In this document: positions 10,001 to 21,119 of the stretch, in pieces | Numbering within the stretch: the stretch's first letter is position 1 | Layout of the letters: each line of letters begins with the position of its first letter | Notes under the pieces: model-generated | What the model was told of the DNA's origin: nothing | Seen by the model: the letters and a program-made list of their open reading frames with translations, nothing else | Databases searched by the model: none | Position numbers and translations under genes: made by a program | DNA from: Coemansia sp. RSA 487 | Lineage: Eukaryota > Kickxellomycota > Kickxellomycetes > Kickxellales > Kickxellaceae | NCBI GenBank assembly: GCA_027577595.1 | Contig: JANBRJ010000065.1 | Location: 1 to 64,000, forward strand | Length of the DNA stretch: 64,000 nt | Reading direction: 5' to 3'

Positions 10001-12108
10001 AGAGGCTGCCCGAGGAGGTCAAAGCAAGTGGGTTTCTTTCGCGACTCTCGCGCTTTTTCCACCCGGCGTCGCTCGAGTTCTGTGATCTGAGTCGCACGAC
10101 AGCCAATGAGGAGTACCTGGAGATCGGGCGCCAGCTCATTCGTATTCTGATATCAACGGCCGACGGGTTGCTTTTGATTGACGAGAGCGGGCTTCTCTTA
10201 GGGGTTGTTGACGAAGTGCGCAAGCAGAATGCGTATGCGCGCAAGATGTGCCGCGACGAGTCGTGCTTTTCGTTTGCGCGACTGCAGATGACCATGTCGC
10301 CTGGGTACTTTCACTTTCTTGCGGAGATCGGACGCAGTGTGGGCGGTGACAGCTTGCTCGAGCGCAACCGGCTGTTTGATGCGTGCTATCAGGTGGTGGA
10401 TCTGTCTGACCAGGTGCTGCTTGTGCAGTACATCTTGTCCAGCATGAACTATTGTGCGCCCGACGGTCATGCGCGCAATATTTTGCGCAAGGTAGCGTCG
10501 TCGCCCCACGAGCCCCTTCGGCTCCTGGTGCCAGGGTTTCTTCTGTACCTTGCGTCCGACGCACCGTGCCGCGCGGGATCCGTGTCTGCGTGGGCAATCG
10601 AGGTGCTACTTGGCCTTTTGTACGATTCGTCGCCGGGTGTTCGCAGCGCAGCCGCGCAGTGCCTTGTGCTGGCAATCGACCTGGCGGACGAGAACCCCTA
10701 CCTTGATCTCAGCGAGTGCAACACCCGCATCAACCATCTGCTCGACTTGAAGCCGATGTTCGACCTGGCGGTGATCACCGATATCCGCCCACTTGTGCTG
10801 CGCGTGATAGGCACAGAGCGCGGGTTTTCGTATCTCAAGGACCAGGGCGTGGTGGATAGCGAGATGGAGGCGTGGGGCGCGCTCGAAGGCATCTTCCACG
10901 TCCAGTCGATTGAACTCGATATCTCGCGTGCTGTGGCATTTGGCCCTCTGTTCAGCAGCACCCCAGACGGCGCGATGGCTATGACGACCAGCTCGCAAAC
11001 GCCTCCCACCCCACCGCATCTGTTTGGCGAGCTAGCCAAATGCGCCGGTGGTCGCGAGTTTATGTTTGCCTTTGGCATCCCCAGGCTCCTGTTCGAGACG
11101 TTAGATAACATCCCGTGGGATGCGTCGCTACCCGCTGACGCCAACGGACTCAAGGCAACGCTCTGGGCCATCGGTGCTATTGGCGCGTCAAGAGACGGAT
11201 ACCTGATGCTCGAGCCATACAATGTGATTGGCAAGATCACACAAGTTGCCCGCCAGGCGTCGTCGCTGACCATCAGGGGCACATGTCTCTATGCACTGGC
11301 ACTGCTGTCGCGCAGCTCGTTTGCCGCTGAGGCCTTCCAAGAGAAAGGATGGCTCCTATCCAGCTCATGCCATGGCGTCTACGAGTTTGCGGTGCCCAAG
11401 CGGCTGGAGTCGCTGTTGGATGCTGGCGGCTGGGCCCATGGCGGTGTCCTGGACAACATGTATGTGTTTAGTGAGGGATCCTTGCATGAGCCAGATGTCA
11501 CTGAAGAGCTGGATTCTGTGCAAAAGGAGATAATTGAGTCGGTCATTCTAATGAGCAACCACTTTATGATCAACACTGCCTCCAAGACGCTGATGCGGCT
11601 AAGCATGTCGCACCCGCACTACTTCCGCCTGCTTCCACTGTACTGCAAGGCTATGCATCTTGTGGGCAAGTATCGGTACCGGTTGTCGACCAGGCGCTTC
11701 ATCTACGATGTGTTTGATGTCAACCTGGCGTCACTGCATGCGGAGATGCTTGAGGCATCCGCGGTGTCTGCCACCGACGTGTATCCGGCACGCTGCAACG
11801 AGGAGAATCTGGCGGAGGCGGGACAAGGCAGAGCGAGACGGTCATTTGACTACGGAGCACCGTCAAGTCGGCTCTCGTCATCGATTTCGACGCCTTTGTG
11901 TGCGTCAGGGACTGACGACGATGCCTATGCGGCACCTGACGGTATCTCTAGAACAGACAGCCAGCGCAAGCGCGCTTCAACGCTGCAAGAGTACTCAGTC
12001 TCCGCGTCAATGTCTGTCTTCCCCAGACGCCCAACCAACGGCATGCTCTTGGATAGCATCAGACCGTCTACAAACAACGCCAAATCTCCGTTTGCCATTC
12101 CCCGATAA
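7075..12108 (+). CDS. Rictor/Avo3/Ste16-type TORC2 subunit
   Basis: Scaffold subunit that defines TOR complex 2, which controls AGC kinases, actin, sphingolipid homeostasis and cell integrity at the plasma membrane. The N-terminal armadillo-like Rictor domain spans roughly 120-590, with recognisable stretches such as GYIRSRTYKLLRRL and EREQGLKFIRWTMRF. The conserved middle and C-terminal Rictor blocks run from about 940 to 1600, with TIRGTCLYALALLSRSSFA and VILMSNHFMINTASKTLMRL. Between them (about 600-930) lies a low-complexity Ser/Gly/Asn/Pro insert, which explains the large size (1677 residues against about 1300-1430 in yeasts). A second ATG seven codons downstream (7096) is an equally plausible start. 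The gene is intronless and ends 96 bases from the convergent C2 gene. Confidence 0.93.
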   Translation: MFHKQTNMNEPLPRQATPDALAANAEKAEEIAQATTNSTAGIDTLAGLEEWSGLDYINEGVFGSIDGRMRSTSGSTCRTGGRVGAGNGMRSANNSDVSSTAVATSTDLWRYRGGSAPYIQTDFAHEDSAIARLRNCSESSEPDKVHECLSEVSALLDRHAYIHEGVLGGEDIVHPLSQHLPRLLSHAKGYIRSRTYKLLRRLPSPQPLTYCWQYLQLCVMHSLARDDDAHEEREQGLKFIRWTMRFDEEHWLLDPPVLKALMAVSEQTDDKMRSICLETLCEVLARVPERLWYVNGIRTLTQAALDGPWSVSVSIACTLALLFDRPETRKLIHPDITLGGVTSALTEPVGNNQMLAERAKVAAFMLTQFLKSWGGIQYFLTDERRAIRAIVEALSMADSNGKIILGMLLELFGLSDDFDTVQFEQQPRFDVELLSPFHLPPYAITQGAAQSRLLPVDFLRTLLLMIFVDEGLVEALVIVALDSAQPDVVDASATLLKWLPQHPHLPLPEKYVSRFQRLDLLVNRAMSNSSEQARNAKRIISKIECIPSISMGRLPSQQIDAWATCLASSPYYRQFLRQRRLRADVEARNMRSRPRRGSQPTGSNNLIDSATSPEATSALSSLLNASGLMPKGSSTASFGSASVVSGSKGLAAGLKDNAARVLRSSASTGNLKSAAAAQTSTGLPNGSISGAAGGVSSGLNGSISILSPVDEGSGLSKGGTDSLIADLSNVTGYRGRRSLDITRNTFHQQQAQPPPPPPPLLPQILRGIVTQSSTKSVFAHSNGSSAMGSPYVHVDNPMLSLTPSASSGGPASTATGAPGTQNDSTGTPLHIPFINTSHANGPSKGTNTNNSSSANVNGNSEAATGSGSTLALNANHNVNGNASALGSITGGGVPNTGLVTPLSAAPGATPPLLTRTRTKSRSRSRNSIVVLNNGSNEESLLSSLIQDSRVTTDDNPMRWDWDAVRAIILGHMSQAKRLPEEVKASGFLSRLSRFFHPASLEFCDLSRTTANEEYLEIGRQLIRILISTADGLLLIDESGLLLGVVDEVRKQNAYARKMCRDESCFSFARLQMTMSPGYFHFLAEIGRSVGGDSLLERNRLFDACYQVVDLSDQVLLVQYILSSMNYCAPDGHARNILRKVASSPHEPLRLLVPGFLLYLASDAPCRAGSVSAWAIEVLLGLLYDSSPGVRSAAAQCLVLAIDLADENPYLDLSECNTRINHLLDLKPMFDLAVITDIRPLVLRVIGTERGFSYLKDQGVVDSEMEAWGALEGIFHVQSIELDISRAVAFGPLFSSTPDGAMAMTTSSQTPPTPPHLFGELAKCAGGREFMFAFGIPRLLFETLDNIPWDASLPADANGLKATLWAIGAIGASRDGYLMLEPYNVIGKITQVARQASSLTIRGTCLYALALLSRSSFAAEAFQEKGWLLSSSCHGVYEFAVPKRLESLLDAGGWAHGGVLDNMYVFSEGSLHEPDVTEELDSVQKEIIESVILMSNHFMINTASKTLMRLSMSHPHYFRLLPLYCKAMHLVGKYRYRLSTRRFIYDVFDVNLASLHAEMLEASAVSATDVYPARCNEENLAEAGQGRARRSFDYGAPSSRLSSSISTPLCASGTDDDAYAAPDGISRTDSQRKRASTLQEYSVSASMSVFPRRPTNGMLLDSIRPSTNNAKSPFAIPR

Positions 12109-12204
12109 ACTTGCACATTTGTCTTTTTTTTAACGAGTCAAACTCTCGAGTACACTTGTTGTAACATGAATGGTATAAAATTTTATCAGCGACAGACTGC
12201 TACA

Positions 12205-13212
12205 TCAGATTGTCGCAGTGGTGGAGTTGCTGCCAGGACTGGTTCTACTGCGGCTTTCGCTGACATGAGCTCTTGACGTGGTTACACTGCTGGTATCGGC
12301 GGTAGTAGTACCGATTCCAGAGTCGGCATTAGTACCAATGTCAGTGCCAGCTGCCATCCTGTTTTCTGCACCATAGTTTCTCTCAGTATTGCTATCGAGG
12401 TTCTGCATTTCCACATCCGAACTTCTCCCTGGGTTTCTACTAAAGACCCGTTCGACCCTTTTCCACTGTTTTGCGAAAATCCCAGGGCCTTTACTTGGTT
12501 TATTTTCGGCGTCAATGTACTTGCGCCTCCTAGCATTAACTCTGCCCTGGTACCTCTTCTGCTTCATCCGCCTACGCTGGTGGCCCTTAGCCCCCTCACA
12601 CGTATCGCTCATTGCGTTATCGTGCTCATTTATCAGAACCTCGTACTCGCCATCGGATTCGGTCCGGAACCGACTATCCAGGTAAACGGACCCCGCAGGA
12701 TCATCGCCCAACGATGTGTTGAGGACCAGCCACTCGTGGTAGTCTCTGACGCCATGCAGCTCCTTCAGGGGTACTGTAACCCTACCCACGGCTGAATCCC
12801 TGTATCTGCCATCATTATAAACGGTGATCTCGACCAGCGTGTCGGGAAGCAGATTGACATTGAAGTAGCTGGTCATCGCGAACCGTGGCTCGCCACTGGT
12901 GTTTGCTACGGGGAAGCAGTAGTCCTGGAGCGATCCGACCCGGATCACCACGTACTGGCTCGATGTGCCTTGCGGGTATTTGTGTGGCACGTCTTTGCCC
13001 TTGAGCACTTTCAGACGCAGAACTCCCTTGATTCGCTGTGTTGCTTTTCCTGATCCACTTCTTCGTTCGGGGGGCATGTTGTAGCACCCGGCCGAACGGT
13101 ACACTTTGTATAGCAGATCGTCTATCCAGTTGAAAAACGGTCGAAGAAACAGCGAATAGTCAAGAAGTATTAGCTGCCTAAGTGGCCATATGTAGTAGAG
13201 AAACGTATACAT
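12205..13212 (-). CDS. C2-domain protein with hydrophobic N-terminus
   Basis: No specific orthologue is recognised. Residues 1-40 are aromatic and hydrophobic (MYTFLYYIWPLRQLILLDYS and onward), consistent with a membrane-inserted or hairpin anchor. A C2 fold follows at about 60-170: GVLRLKVLKGKDVPHKYPQG, then YVVIRVG, a PRFAMTSYFNVNLLPDTLVEITVYNDG segment, and VGRVTVPLKEL. The usual cluster of five Ca-binding Asp residues is not obvious, so lipid binding may be Ca-independent. A strongly basic stretch (about 205-235, with RRRMKQKR and RRRKY) could bind acidic lipids or act as a nuclear signal. The last 80 residues are Ser/Thr/Gly-rich and probably disordered. A membrane-contact or trafficking role is inference. 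Confidence 0.75.
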   Translation of the reverse strand: MYTFLYYIWPLRQLILLDYSLFLRPFFNWIDDLLYKVYRSAGCYNMPPERRSGSGKATQRIKGVLRLKVLKGKDVPHKYPQGTSSQYVVIRVGSLQDYCFPVANTSGEPRFAMTSYFNVNLLPDTLVEITVYNDGRYRDSAVGRVTVPLKELHGVRDYHEWLVLNTSLGDDPAGSVYLDSRFRTESDGEYEVLINEHDNAMSDTCEGAKGHQRRRMKQKRYQGRVNARRRKYIDAENKPSKGPGIFAKQWKRVERVFSRNPGRSSDVEMQNLDSNTERNYGAENRMAAGTDIGTNADSGIGTTTADTSSVTTSRAHVSESRSRTSPGSNSTTATI

Positions 13213-14830
13213 TTGAGCAAAGCTTTTCTCTCTTTAGCAATAATGGATAGCACGTTAAAGAGAAAAAGATAAAGATAAATAAAAAGATAAACAAAGGGAA
13301 AAAAAAGCAAATAATAGGGTTTTTACCTTCTCTGATTTCTTTCACTTGTCAAATCATTTACTTTTTAAAAAAATAGACATGCCTGACTATGGATCATTGA
13401 CATTGTTTTATTTTATTTTATTTTTTGGAGGATCTGGTATTTTAGTAACAAACACACCATTTCTTTAAACTTGCTAAACAACGCTGACCGGCCAGTCGCG
13501 GTTAGTTTTTGTCGTATCAGAGTTTTGAGGCTGTTGCGTTAATCTGGTCGATGAATCTGGCGACATTTCCACTATTAAATATGTAATCTTGCCTTTCCAA
13601 AAGTGTAAATAAAAGTGTAACAAAATAAGAGAATAATTACTAAATGAACTTGTTCACGTACAGGAATTGGCAATGTCTTTTTTGACTTTCATCCGTCAAT
13701 TGTTTTTCGGAGGACGTCTTTGGGTATTTATATATTTCAACCAAGAATCAAACAACAAACTGAAAAAAGGAATAGGGGAGGCGGAATCTAAATAAATAAA
13801 CTATGCAGCGATTTTTATGTATGTTATGAGAAATGGCAGTATTAAAAAAAACAAACACATCAATGCATGCACGATAGAATGAATGTGCGTGTGTGTGGAG
13901 CTGATGGGGAGGGAGGAGGTGAATTATGTGGAGCAAACGGCTTGTTCTCGTTCCTTTACACCGAGTTTTTGACACAGAAGGCAATTATCCACCGCGGCGA
14001 TCAAGCGGAGAGGAGTCGTCTGCTCTTTGTTGAATACTTTTTACTTAACAAATAAAAAATAAGAATCGGTGGGAAACCTGCACTCCAGCGTAATCTGATG
14101 ACCTTTGCATGTGTAGGTGTTTTCTCCCGGATGTAGTTGCCAATTTTCAATTGCCGGCATAGATTTTTGGTACTTTTTTTCTCTCTCTCTCTTGCCAAAT
14201 GTTCATTACACTGTCATTGCTTGAATGCGAATAAAAAACCCGGAACAAACATCTCTGAGTTTCTTTATCTGGCAAATGACTGCAACTTAAGCCGGAGCAA
14301 ATTATCAAAAATGACGAAAATAAAAATAAAAAGGAGCTTTCCTTACATAAACAAGTGACTGTGTACGGGGGGTTTTGGAGTCAATTTTCATTGTCGTGAA
14401 CCTACGTAGTGTGGCCAATTGGCTGCTGCTATCAGGTCCGTACTGCTCCGGAAGGGGAGGAGATCTGTTGCTGTCACTGGTGCTGCTATTGTTGCCTTCA
14501 TTCGGTCACAAATTTATGCATGTCAAAGCAGGGAGAGAGAGCGAAACAAGGAAAAAATGTTTTCATATTCCTGGTCACAAAAGCTGAATGACGCGTTCAT
14601 TATTTTTCATACTTGACGTCTGCCTGTCAACAAAGCGCAAAAAAAACAACAAAGGTGGGGGCACTGAAGAAGTTGGCGCAGGAAGGCAATAAAACGCAAC
14701 ATGCATATATGACTTCTGCCTCCATTCCGAGCAATTTCCCCCTGTTTGTACCTTGTCTTCACGCGTCCAATGTGTCGGGAAGCTTCGTTAGTTGAATCTG
14801 TAAGCTAATTATGTATCCTCTAAAATGTTC
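13213..14830. other. Intergenic region between the C2 gene and the velvet gene
   Basis: Both flanking genes are on the - strand, so the left part is the promoter of the C2 gene and the right part the 3' flank of velvet. I see AT-rich simple sequence, including TTTTA pentamers at about 13404-13425. No supported gene, tRNA or repeat family was found. Open frames inside are short and of random composition. Confidence 0.55.
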
Positions 14831-16261
14831 TCATTCAAAACTAGTAGCATCCTCCGCGTCGGCCTTCAAGCGAGTCTTGTTTCTTATAGGAATCCCAACA
14901 CCTTGGAGTGCAAATTTTTTCGACAAAGGCGTGGACTCATCGACACCTGGAAAATCTTTAAGCGTGTAAACAGTAAACGCGGTTGAAAACACATATTCGA
15001 GAATATTTTCGGGCTCGGTGGTTGCTGGTTCGGTGCTAGGCATACGCATGAGCGAGAAGCGCAGCGAGTATTTTCCTGGGTGGCGGACCCTGATGTCTGG
15101 AAAACAGTAATAACACCCTAGCTGATCATCCAGATCCCTCAAATGAAACGGGGCAGATACAAGCATTCCCATGACCGCTTCCTCAGGCTCTGCTGGCTCT
15201 TGGAATTGTTGTGCCACAGCGTCATCGCCCTCTCGACCAGGAAGCATGCTTCCGGCTGGTAACTCTGTGGGCCGTAGTGGCGGTGGCTGCAGTCTTGTGG
15301 CTGCTTCTGATGATGTTTCGGGTATCGGCATTGCCTCATGCATTGTCGGTATTTGATATGCTCTTGTTGTTTCGACGATTGTTGACGGTGATTCTGTTGA
15401 CGGTTGTACCCCTGCTGCTGCTGCTGCTGTTGATGTGGTGGTGGTGTCGTATGTGCTGTATGCCATAGAACGCTCAACGTTTCCCGTTTGGTCAAACAAC
15501 GCAGCATGCATAATTAACGGGTTGTCCCAGAGTACCCTACAATGGTTTTTTTTAAAAGGAAAAAGTAAATGCAAGTAAAACGAAAGAAAAAACACATTAG
15601 CCTGTGGATCGTTTGTTTGCTTACTTTTTGCCTTTCTCTGTTTTGTTTATCGATTCAGCTGGAGCAACAAAGTACAAATATGTACAAAATAAATATCAAC
15701 ATTTTTATATGACAAGAAACGCCTGGTCAATACTGCATGCAAACAGTTTGACGTGCCGGCATATAACATTGATCAAATGCATCGTAGTAATATATGCTGG
15801 CTACTAGACAGATGCAAGGGAACTTATTTGTTATTACAATAGTAAGTGTTTGCATTAATACAAAACAAAAATAGAAGGCAATTGCCATTATTGTTATGTT
15901 TGGTTCAACAAGAACCCAAGAGAGTGGATTGTTGATAAATGGAAAAGGGATGAAAACATTCAAACATTGTTTACATTTGATTTTTTGTTTTGTTTTGTTT
16001 TGTCTTGTTTTTGTCAATTGCATCACATCTGGATTCTGTTCCTGATCCACCAGTCAGGGAAGTAATGTTGCGTATGAGAACTACTTACTGGTCATCCTCA
16101 GCACCGTCGGGGCCAAATACTCTCAACTTCACGATAGGGCATGGATCGACCGGTCGTCGATCCCGCTCACCAAATGCCATTGCTCTGGCTCGCTTGGGCT
16201 GCTGGAGCACCTCGAGCACGTATCGGTACTGTGGTACTGCATCATGTACTGCCCTCGTCAT
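14831..16261 (-). CDS. Velvet-domain transcriptional regulator (two exons)
   Basis: Velvet proteins are fungal transcription factors with an NF-kappaB-like fold that couple development and secondary metabolism. Exon 1 is 16261-16089 and exon 2 is 15536-14831, separated by a 552-base intron with GTAAGT donor and TTGTAG acceptor. The join keeps frame and gives 292 residues. Exon 1 carries the velvet signature: [12 protein letters not shown], then [20 protein letters not shown]. Exon 2 continues with [12 protein letters not shown], then after a disordered insert [38 protein letters not shown] in conserved order and the C-terminal [24 protein letters not shown]. The insert (about 80-165 of the joined protein) is Thr/Pro/Gln-rich. 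An in-frame stop just before the ATG at 16261 fixes the start. Which class it belongs to (VosA, VelB, VelC or VeA) is not clear. Confidence 0.9.
15537..16088 (-). other. Intron of the velvet gene
   Basis: The donor GTAAGT begins at 16088 and the acceptor TTGTAG ends at 15537 on the - strand. The intron holds a run of TTTTG pentamers (about 15980-16016, as read on +). Splicing phase 2 joins CA with G to make Gln, and both sides match the velvet consensus. Confidence 0.85.
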
Positions 16262-17130
16262 TATTTACGGATCAGATAGAGAGAAAGCGAGCCACTGATT
16301 AATTCCTTATTTTGCAACGTGTGCGCTCGAATAAAAACTGAAAATGTCGCAAGCTTTTAGCAATAGAAGTAACAAAAACGGAAGCCTCCTTCTAGAAGGG
16401 AACAGTATAAAAAGGAAAAGCTTTTTCTGATAAAATACAGAGCGAGGAAGAAGAAAAGAAGATTGACGCGTAAAGAAAAAGGTTTGTATGTGTTTAAAAG
16501 CAAATAAAAAATTGACAAGAGCTCCTTTCTTTTACTATCGTGTAAACAACGGGAGACAAGAAGGAAAAATATATAATAGCCGCTAAGATAAACGCAATAA
16601 AAGTAATAGCACGCACATTAATATAAAATGCTGTACATTAATAAATTGCAGGATATCTCTGGCAACTACAAACACGGCGGGTGCGCTTTTAAAAGTTTTC
16701 TTCCCCTTTTTAAACAGAAAAATGTGAAGGATAACGATGGAGGCAATGGGGGGGAAAGAAAGCGGAAGCGCTAGAGTTGTTTTATATGTACCAGGGAATC
16801 GGGTCAATGTTTATAATGGAGCGTATGTGAACTGGAGCAAGACACTGATATCAGCGATAGCCCTAGGTAGAGTTACCAGTGAATATGTGGAAAATGGAGG
16901 CGATATGTCAGTGCCAAGCGATGTGAGAACAGAGAGTATCTATGCGGATATCAAAGAGTGCTGAAGCAAGAGCCATAAAGAAAAAAAAAGCAAACCCAAG
17001 TGTACACGAGCAAATGAAGACTCTTTGATGTCAGCGGAAGCAATGAGTTAGAGTAAGTAAGGACAAAACTGATAACAAGGAGACAAACCCGCGTCAGTAT
17101 TCTTTTTCTTTTTGTCTGTGTGTAGAACAA

Positions 17131-17216
17131 CTGAAGAAGAGGAGGAGGATAAGGAGGAGGAAGAGTAAGAAGAGTAAGAAGAGTAAGAAGAGGAAGAAGA
17201 GGAAGAAAAAGGCCGG
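17131..17216. repeat. GA-rich tract with GAAGAGTAA units
   Basis: Purine-only sequence with several imperfect copies of GAAGAGTAA and GAAGAGGAA. It is intergenic, could form a triplex-prone polypurine run, and has no coding look. Confidence 0.7.
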
Positions 17217-20157
17217 TAAAGGACAATAAGACAAATCAGGCTTGAGAGAAGAAAAAGAAAAAGATGATTCGGAATACAGAACTAAATGTAGGTCTTGCTG
17301 TGGAGAGGAAAACCCGTTGTTGTCAAGGATAGCAAAAAAAACGTCAAGGAAAAGGCAAGAAGGGGATCCCGTTATCCTCTTTCCGCCTCCAAGAGGAAGA
17401 AAAAAAGGTGTCTTGTACATTGGGACAAGTGTGAAAGAAAAAAGATGTACTCAAATCGCGAAAACAATAAATAAGGCAATAAAAAAACCCGCCCATTCGG
17501 AAACAGCCTGCAGCAGCCCCGACTATCTGTAGAGATATCCCACCAATCTTGGAATATCCTCCCTCACAAGTGGCTGGTGAGATTATTTTCCCCTCCCCCA
17601 AAAAAGGGAACTTAGGATTTATCGGTAAATGGTAAATGCATCCACATAAGTGGAACCAGACACACTGTTGCTTTCTAGTCTGTCCCTTTCTGAGGAGAAT
17701 GGCACGGGCGTTTCCGCTGTTCCGATGACTGGTGAGCCAACGACACCTCTAAACTGCAAATCGCTACAGCTTTTGGTGGGTGGGCCGTGCAATCACCAAA
17801 CTGGGCCATTATAAACTATTTCCGTTAAGAATGGTAAGCGTGGAAAAATGCAACAAAATGCGGGAGGGTTGGTCTACTCATCCGAATGGTTGGTGTTCAA
17901 TTGGGGCAGGGGTTTTTGTTACTTTCGATATGGAGATAAAGCAAAATTACTGGCCAAAGTGTTACTTTGAAATAAAAATAATAAAAGTTACTAGAACTTT
18001 TCAAAGAAAAGTTGGAACGATGTGTTGTCAGCTACGGGTGGAGGGGGGACTCACGGTTGACAACCACAAGATTGACACTTGGAAGCAAAAAGCGCAAATG
18101 CAGATGATTGACTTTTTTTTACATACTAATCGCCTGGGCGAGCAAATATTGTTTGTTTACCGAAAAGAAAATGCAAGGTTCTGTAAAGCAGATCGGAAAC
18201 ACGTTTGGCTTCTGTACGGCAAGCGGTTCCGTGAGCTGAACGGAGGCAGAACACGTGTTGGATTTGGACTCGGATCATCCAGCACATTGCTTGTCCGAAG
18301 CAGAGATCATTCTCACAGATATTTTTGGAACAGGCGCCGATCATTGCTAATTCCCCAATTCCTCTCCTTTCTACGCATCCTTCCACTTGAAATTTTGACA
18401 ACAAAGCAGAAATATATCCGTTGTATCTGCAAGCGAGGGTAAATGCACTAATAGAAGGGAAATTGCGTCCCATCCCATTGAACACTGATCTGCCCAAAAT
18501 AAAGGCGAGATTTTCGTCAGCGTGAACATACGCTGCTGCTTTTGATATTTGATATTTGCTGATCTGCCTTATTTGCTCACACTCCTTTGACGACGATCTT
18601 TCGTTCGCATGTTAGTGTTATTGTTTACGTTTGAATATTGATGACGACAGCAGCTGCAATGGAATCTCGGATATTCTTAGCAAACAAACGAAGAAACACA
18701 TACACGCCAACTTGAGATAGAGCTGAGAGAGACCAAGTGGACCGTGGTCTAGGAGCGAGCTTGGGCCGAGGCGCTTTATGTTCGCTGTGTCTAGGCAATT
18801 AACTGGAGCAACTACTGCATCTCCCACCGCCAAAACAGAACAAGGCAAATGCTGGAACGCGCCAAAAAAAAGGACCAAAGCCAGCAGAACTTGCCAAAGT
18901 TGTCAAGCCTTCTTCGCATCTCATGCTGGCGCATGTACCTTTTATTTTTGCAAAATGCAAAGTCGCTCAGTGATCCGGTAGACCGCAAGTATAAAACATA
19001 CATGCATGCATGTTTTATTTGTTGCTGCACTGGGCTAAGAGAGGAAAGGGGGAGTGAGAAATAAGCGGGTTGTTGTTCTTTTTTATTGAGACAGATCAAG
19101 ACCCAAGAGAACCTTTTTTTCTGGCCAAGCAAAAAAACAAAAGCTGGATTTTTCTTCTGCTTTCTCTCAAAGAAAAAAAAAACCTTGTTGTCTTTTTTTC
19201 TTCTGTAGTTCGATTATTCGGTTCCTTTTTCTCACCAGCTTTTTCTTCTTTTTTCTATTCCTTTTGCCATATTTACTTTTTTGTTTCAAACTCTCACCCC
19301 TTTACGGAAGGAAAGAGCGTTTTCTAGTTTTCCTTGTCTTTTGCTATATTCACCACTCCTGTATACTTTACAACAAAGGCGACCAGCACAACCTGCTATC
19401 CAAACACTCTGTGCTCGCGTAAGGATTCACTCCCTCCCTGAGCCGCTACGCTATCAAGGTAAGAATCCAAACAAGAACAAACGCACTGCTGCTGTTTCCG
19501 GCGCGTGTGGTGTTTTCTGAATTCCATTTGGCGAATGCTAAGGCCTTGTGCGCAATTCGCACACAGACACAGACATACACATGCACAAGACACGCGCGTA
19601 TCCCCTTATCTTTTGTTTATTTGTCTTCTGGGCAAAGGTGCTTGGCCATTGCAAGTCTTCTTTAGATAGCCCCAAACTGCTCGGCTCCAAGAGCGGGTCC
19701 GGTATCTGGGAAAAGAGACCGGCATTTTGTTTTGGGCAACGCAACGCAACGCAACGCAATACCTTGACAGCATATAAAGCTGCATCGCTTCAAAGCCTCT
19801 CTTTAGCTGTTACTCTATCCCTCCGCTGCAATTGCTGTTGTGTTTTCGTTTATGCTGTTCATCGCTAGCAGAACCACCGCCAATAACAATCGGCACAGAG
19901 CAGCCGCTTCTGCCTGCAGCACATATCACTTGCACAAACAAACCTTTCCTTCCTTTTCTCCATGCTAATTTCCGCTCGGCTGCTATAGCATGCAAATATA
20001 TTCCTGTTCGTGCAGATAATGCACCACCCAGTCCCATCCGTCTCTTTATTTTGGAGGGACAAGGCAGAGTGGCTTGGCTCTTTCCGTTTGTCTGCCATTG
20101 CTAAATGCGCACATGCCTCTCATGGTCTGCTAGCATACTGTCTCCATTTGCTCACAA

Positions 20158-20230
20158 GCCACCACCACCACCACCACCATCACCACAACTACCATCGCTA
20201 TCACCATCGCTATCGCCATCACTATCACCG
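20158..20230. repeat. CAC/CAT trinucleotide-rich tract
   Basis: A run of CAC units grades into interspersed CAT and CGCTAT units. It lies in the upstream region of G-alpha and looks like decayed simple sequence. Confidence 0.7.
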
Positions 20231-21109
20231 CCGGCCAAAACTTTTACGGACGAGCAGTGGAAAAAGAATTTATTTGTATGTCGGTGTCTGTTCCTGCTTT
20301 CTATGGAAGCACATGAATAATGAATCGACTTTTGCGCTACTGGCGTCAGCAGCCACTTCTCATTTCTTGCAATCTTTCCGTTCCAGATGGCTTCCTCGTC
20401 ATGCCAGCGTGGGCGGGCGGGGGTTATAATAATGGGTTGAATAAGAGCACATGCGCAGCAGGAAGCCACAGTGGTGGAGAGTGTTCTTGTGGCCGGCAGC
20501 CAATTAGGAAGCTTCCGATGGGCGCTGGATCACAACAGAAGTGGCGGGGGACCCACACCCATCAGTGTCCCGTTGTTTGTGCTGTGGTTACTGCAGACAA
20601 TAACTCGTTTGCTGCTGAGTCTAGTGCTTCTCTCCATCTTGCCATGTGATCCGCGTCATCCTCACTTTTCCCTGTGTTTGGCTGACACCGTAACCCGAGT
20701 TACGCGGATAACCATCCATTTCCATCTGTTTTGATAAAGCCTTCCATATCAGATCAGATGATTGCTTTTCTTCTGTCTGCGGGAAAATAAAGGTGTGGCA
20801 CCAGCCAATAAACGCACGCATGGCTAGCATCCCTTTCTTGAACCCAAGAAACCCAATCAGGTTTCCATTACTTGTTCGGCTGCATATCTCAGCCACTCAG
20901 TTTCTTTTCTTTTTTGCATCTTGCGACTAAGGAGGAAGAGAGTGCTGGTTTGTTTGGATCCCGCATCACACACTGTATTATTCTCCCATTGTATCAGGAG
21001 AGAGAGGGCCCCACCACGCTAGTGAGCCCCCCTCCTTTCTTTGAAGAGAAAAGTTCTTTTTCCACTCGTTAGAACTATTGTGCCTCGTCTATCTATATTC
21101 CATTCCCAC

Positions 21110-21119
21110 TATATAAAAA
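21110..21119 (+). promoter_or_regulatory. Proximal TATA box for G-alpha
   Basis: TATATAAAAA lies 261 bases before the G-alpha ATG and points the right way. If the proposed leader intron is real, this would be an alternative proximal promoter inside it. Confidence 0.4.

Noticed and set aside
15537-15595. Reading the velvet frame from the ATG at 15595
   Set aside because: That start lacks the conserved first velvet block. The splice from exon 1 (16261-16089) restores it in frame, so 15595-15537 is intron.
15980-16016. TTTTG pentamer runs (also near 23340) as possible retroelement tails
   Set aside because: They are simple repeats without flanking target duplications or any reverse-transcriptase remnant.
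17780-17830. Upstream extension of the 17831 frame from a GTG
   Set aside because: Nuclear fungal genes rarely begin at GTG, and the extension has no conserved content.
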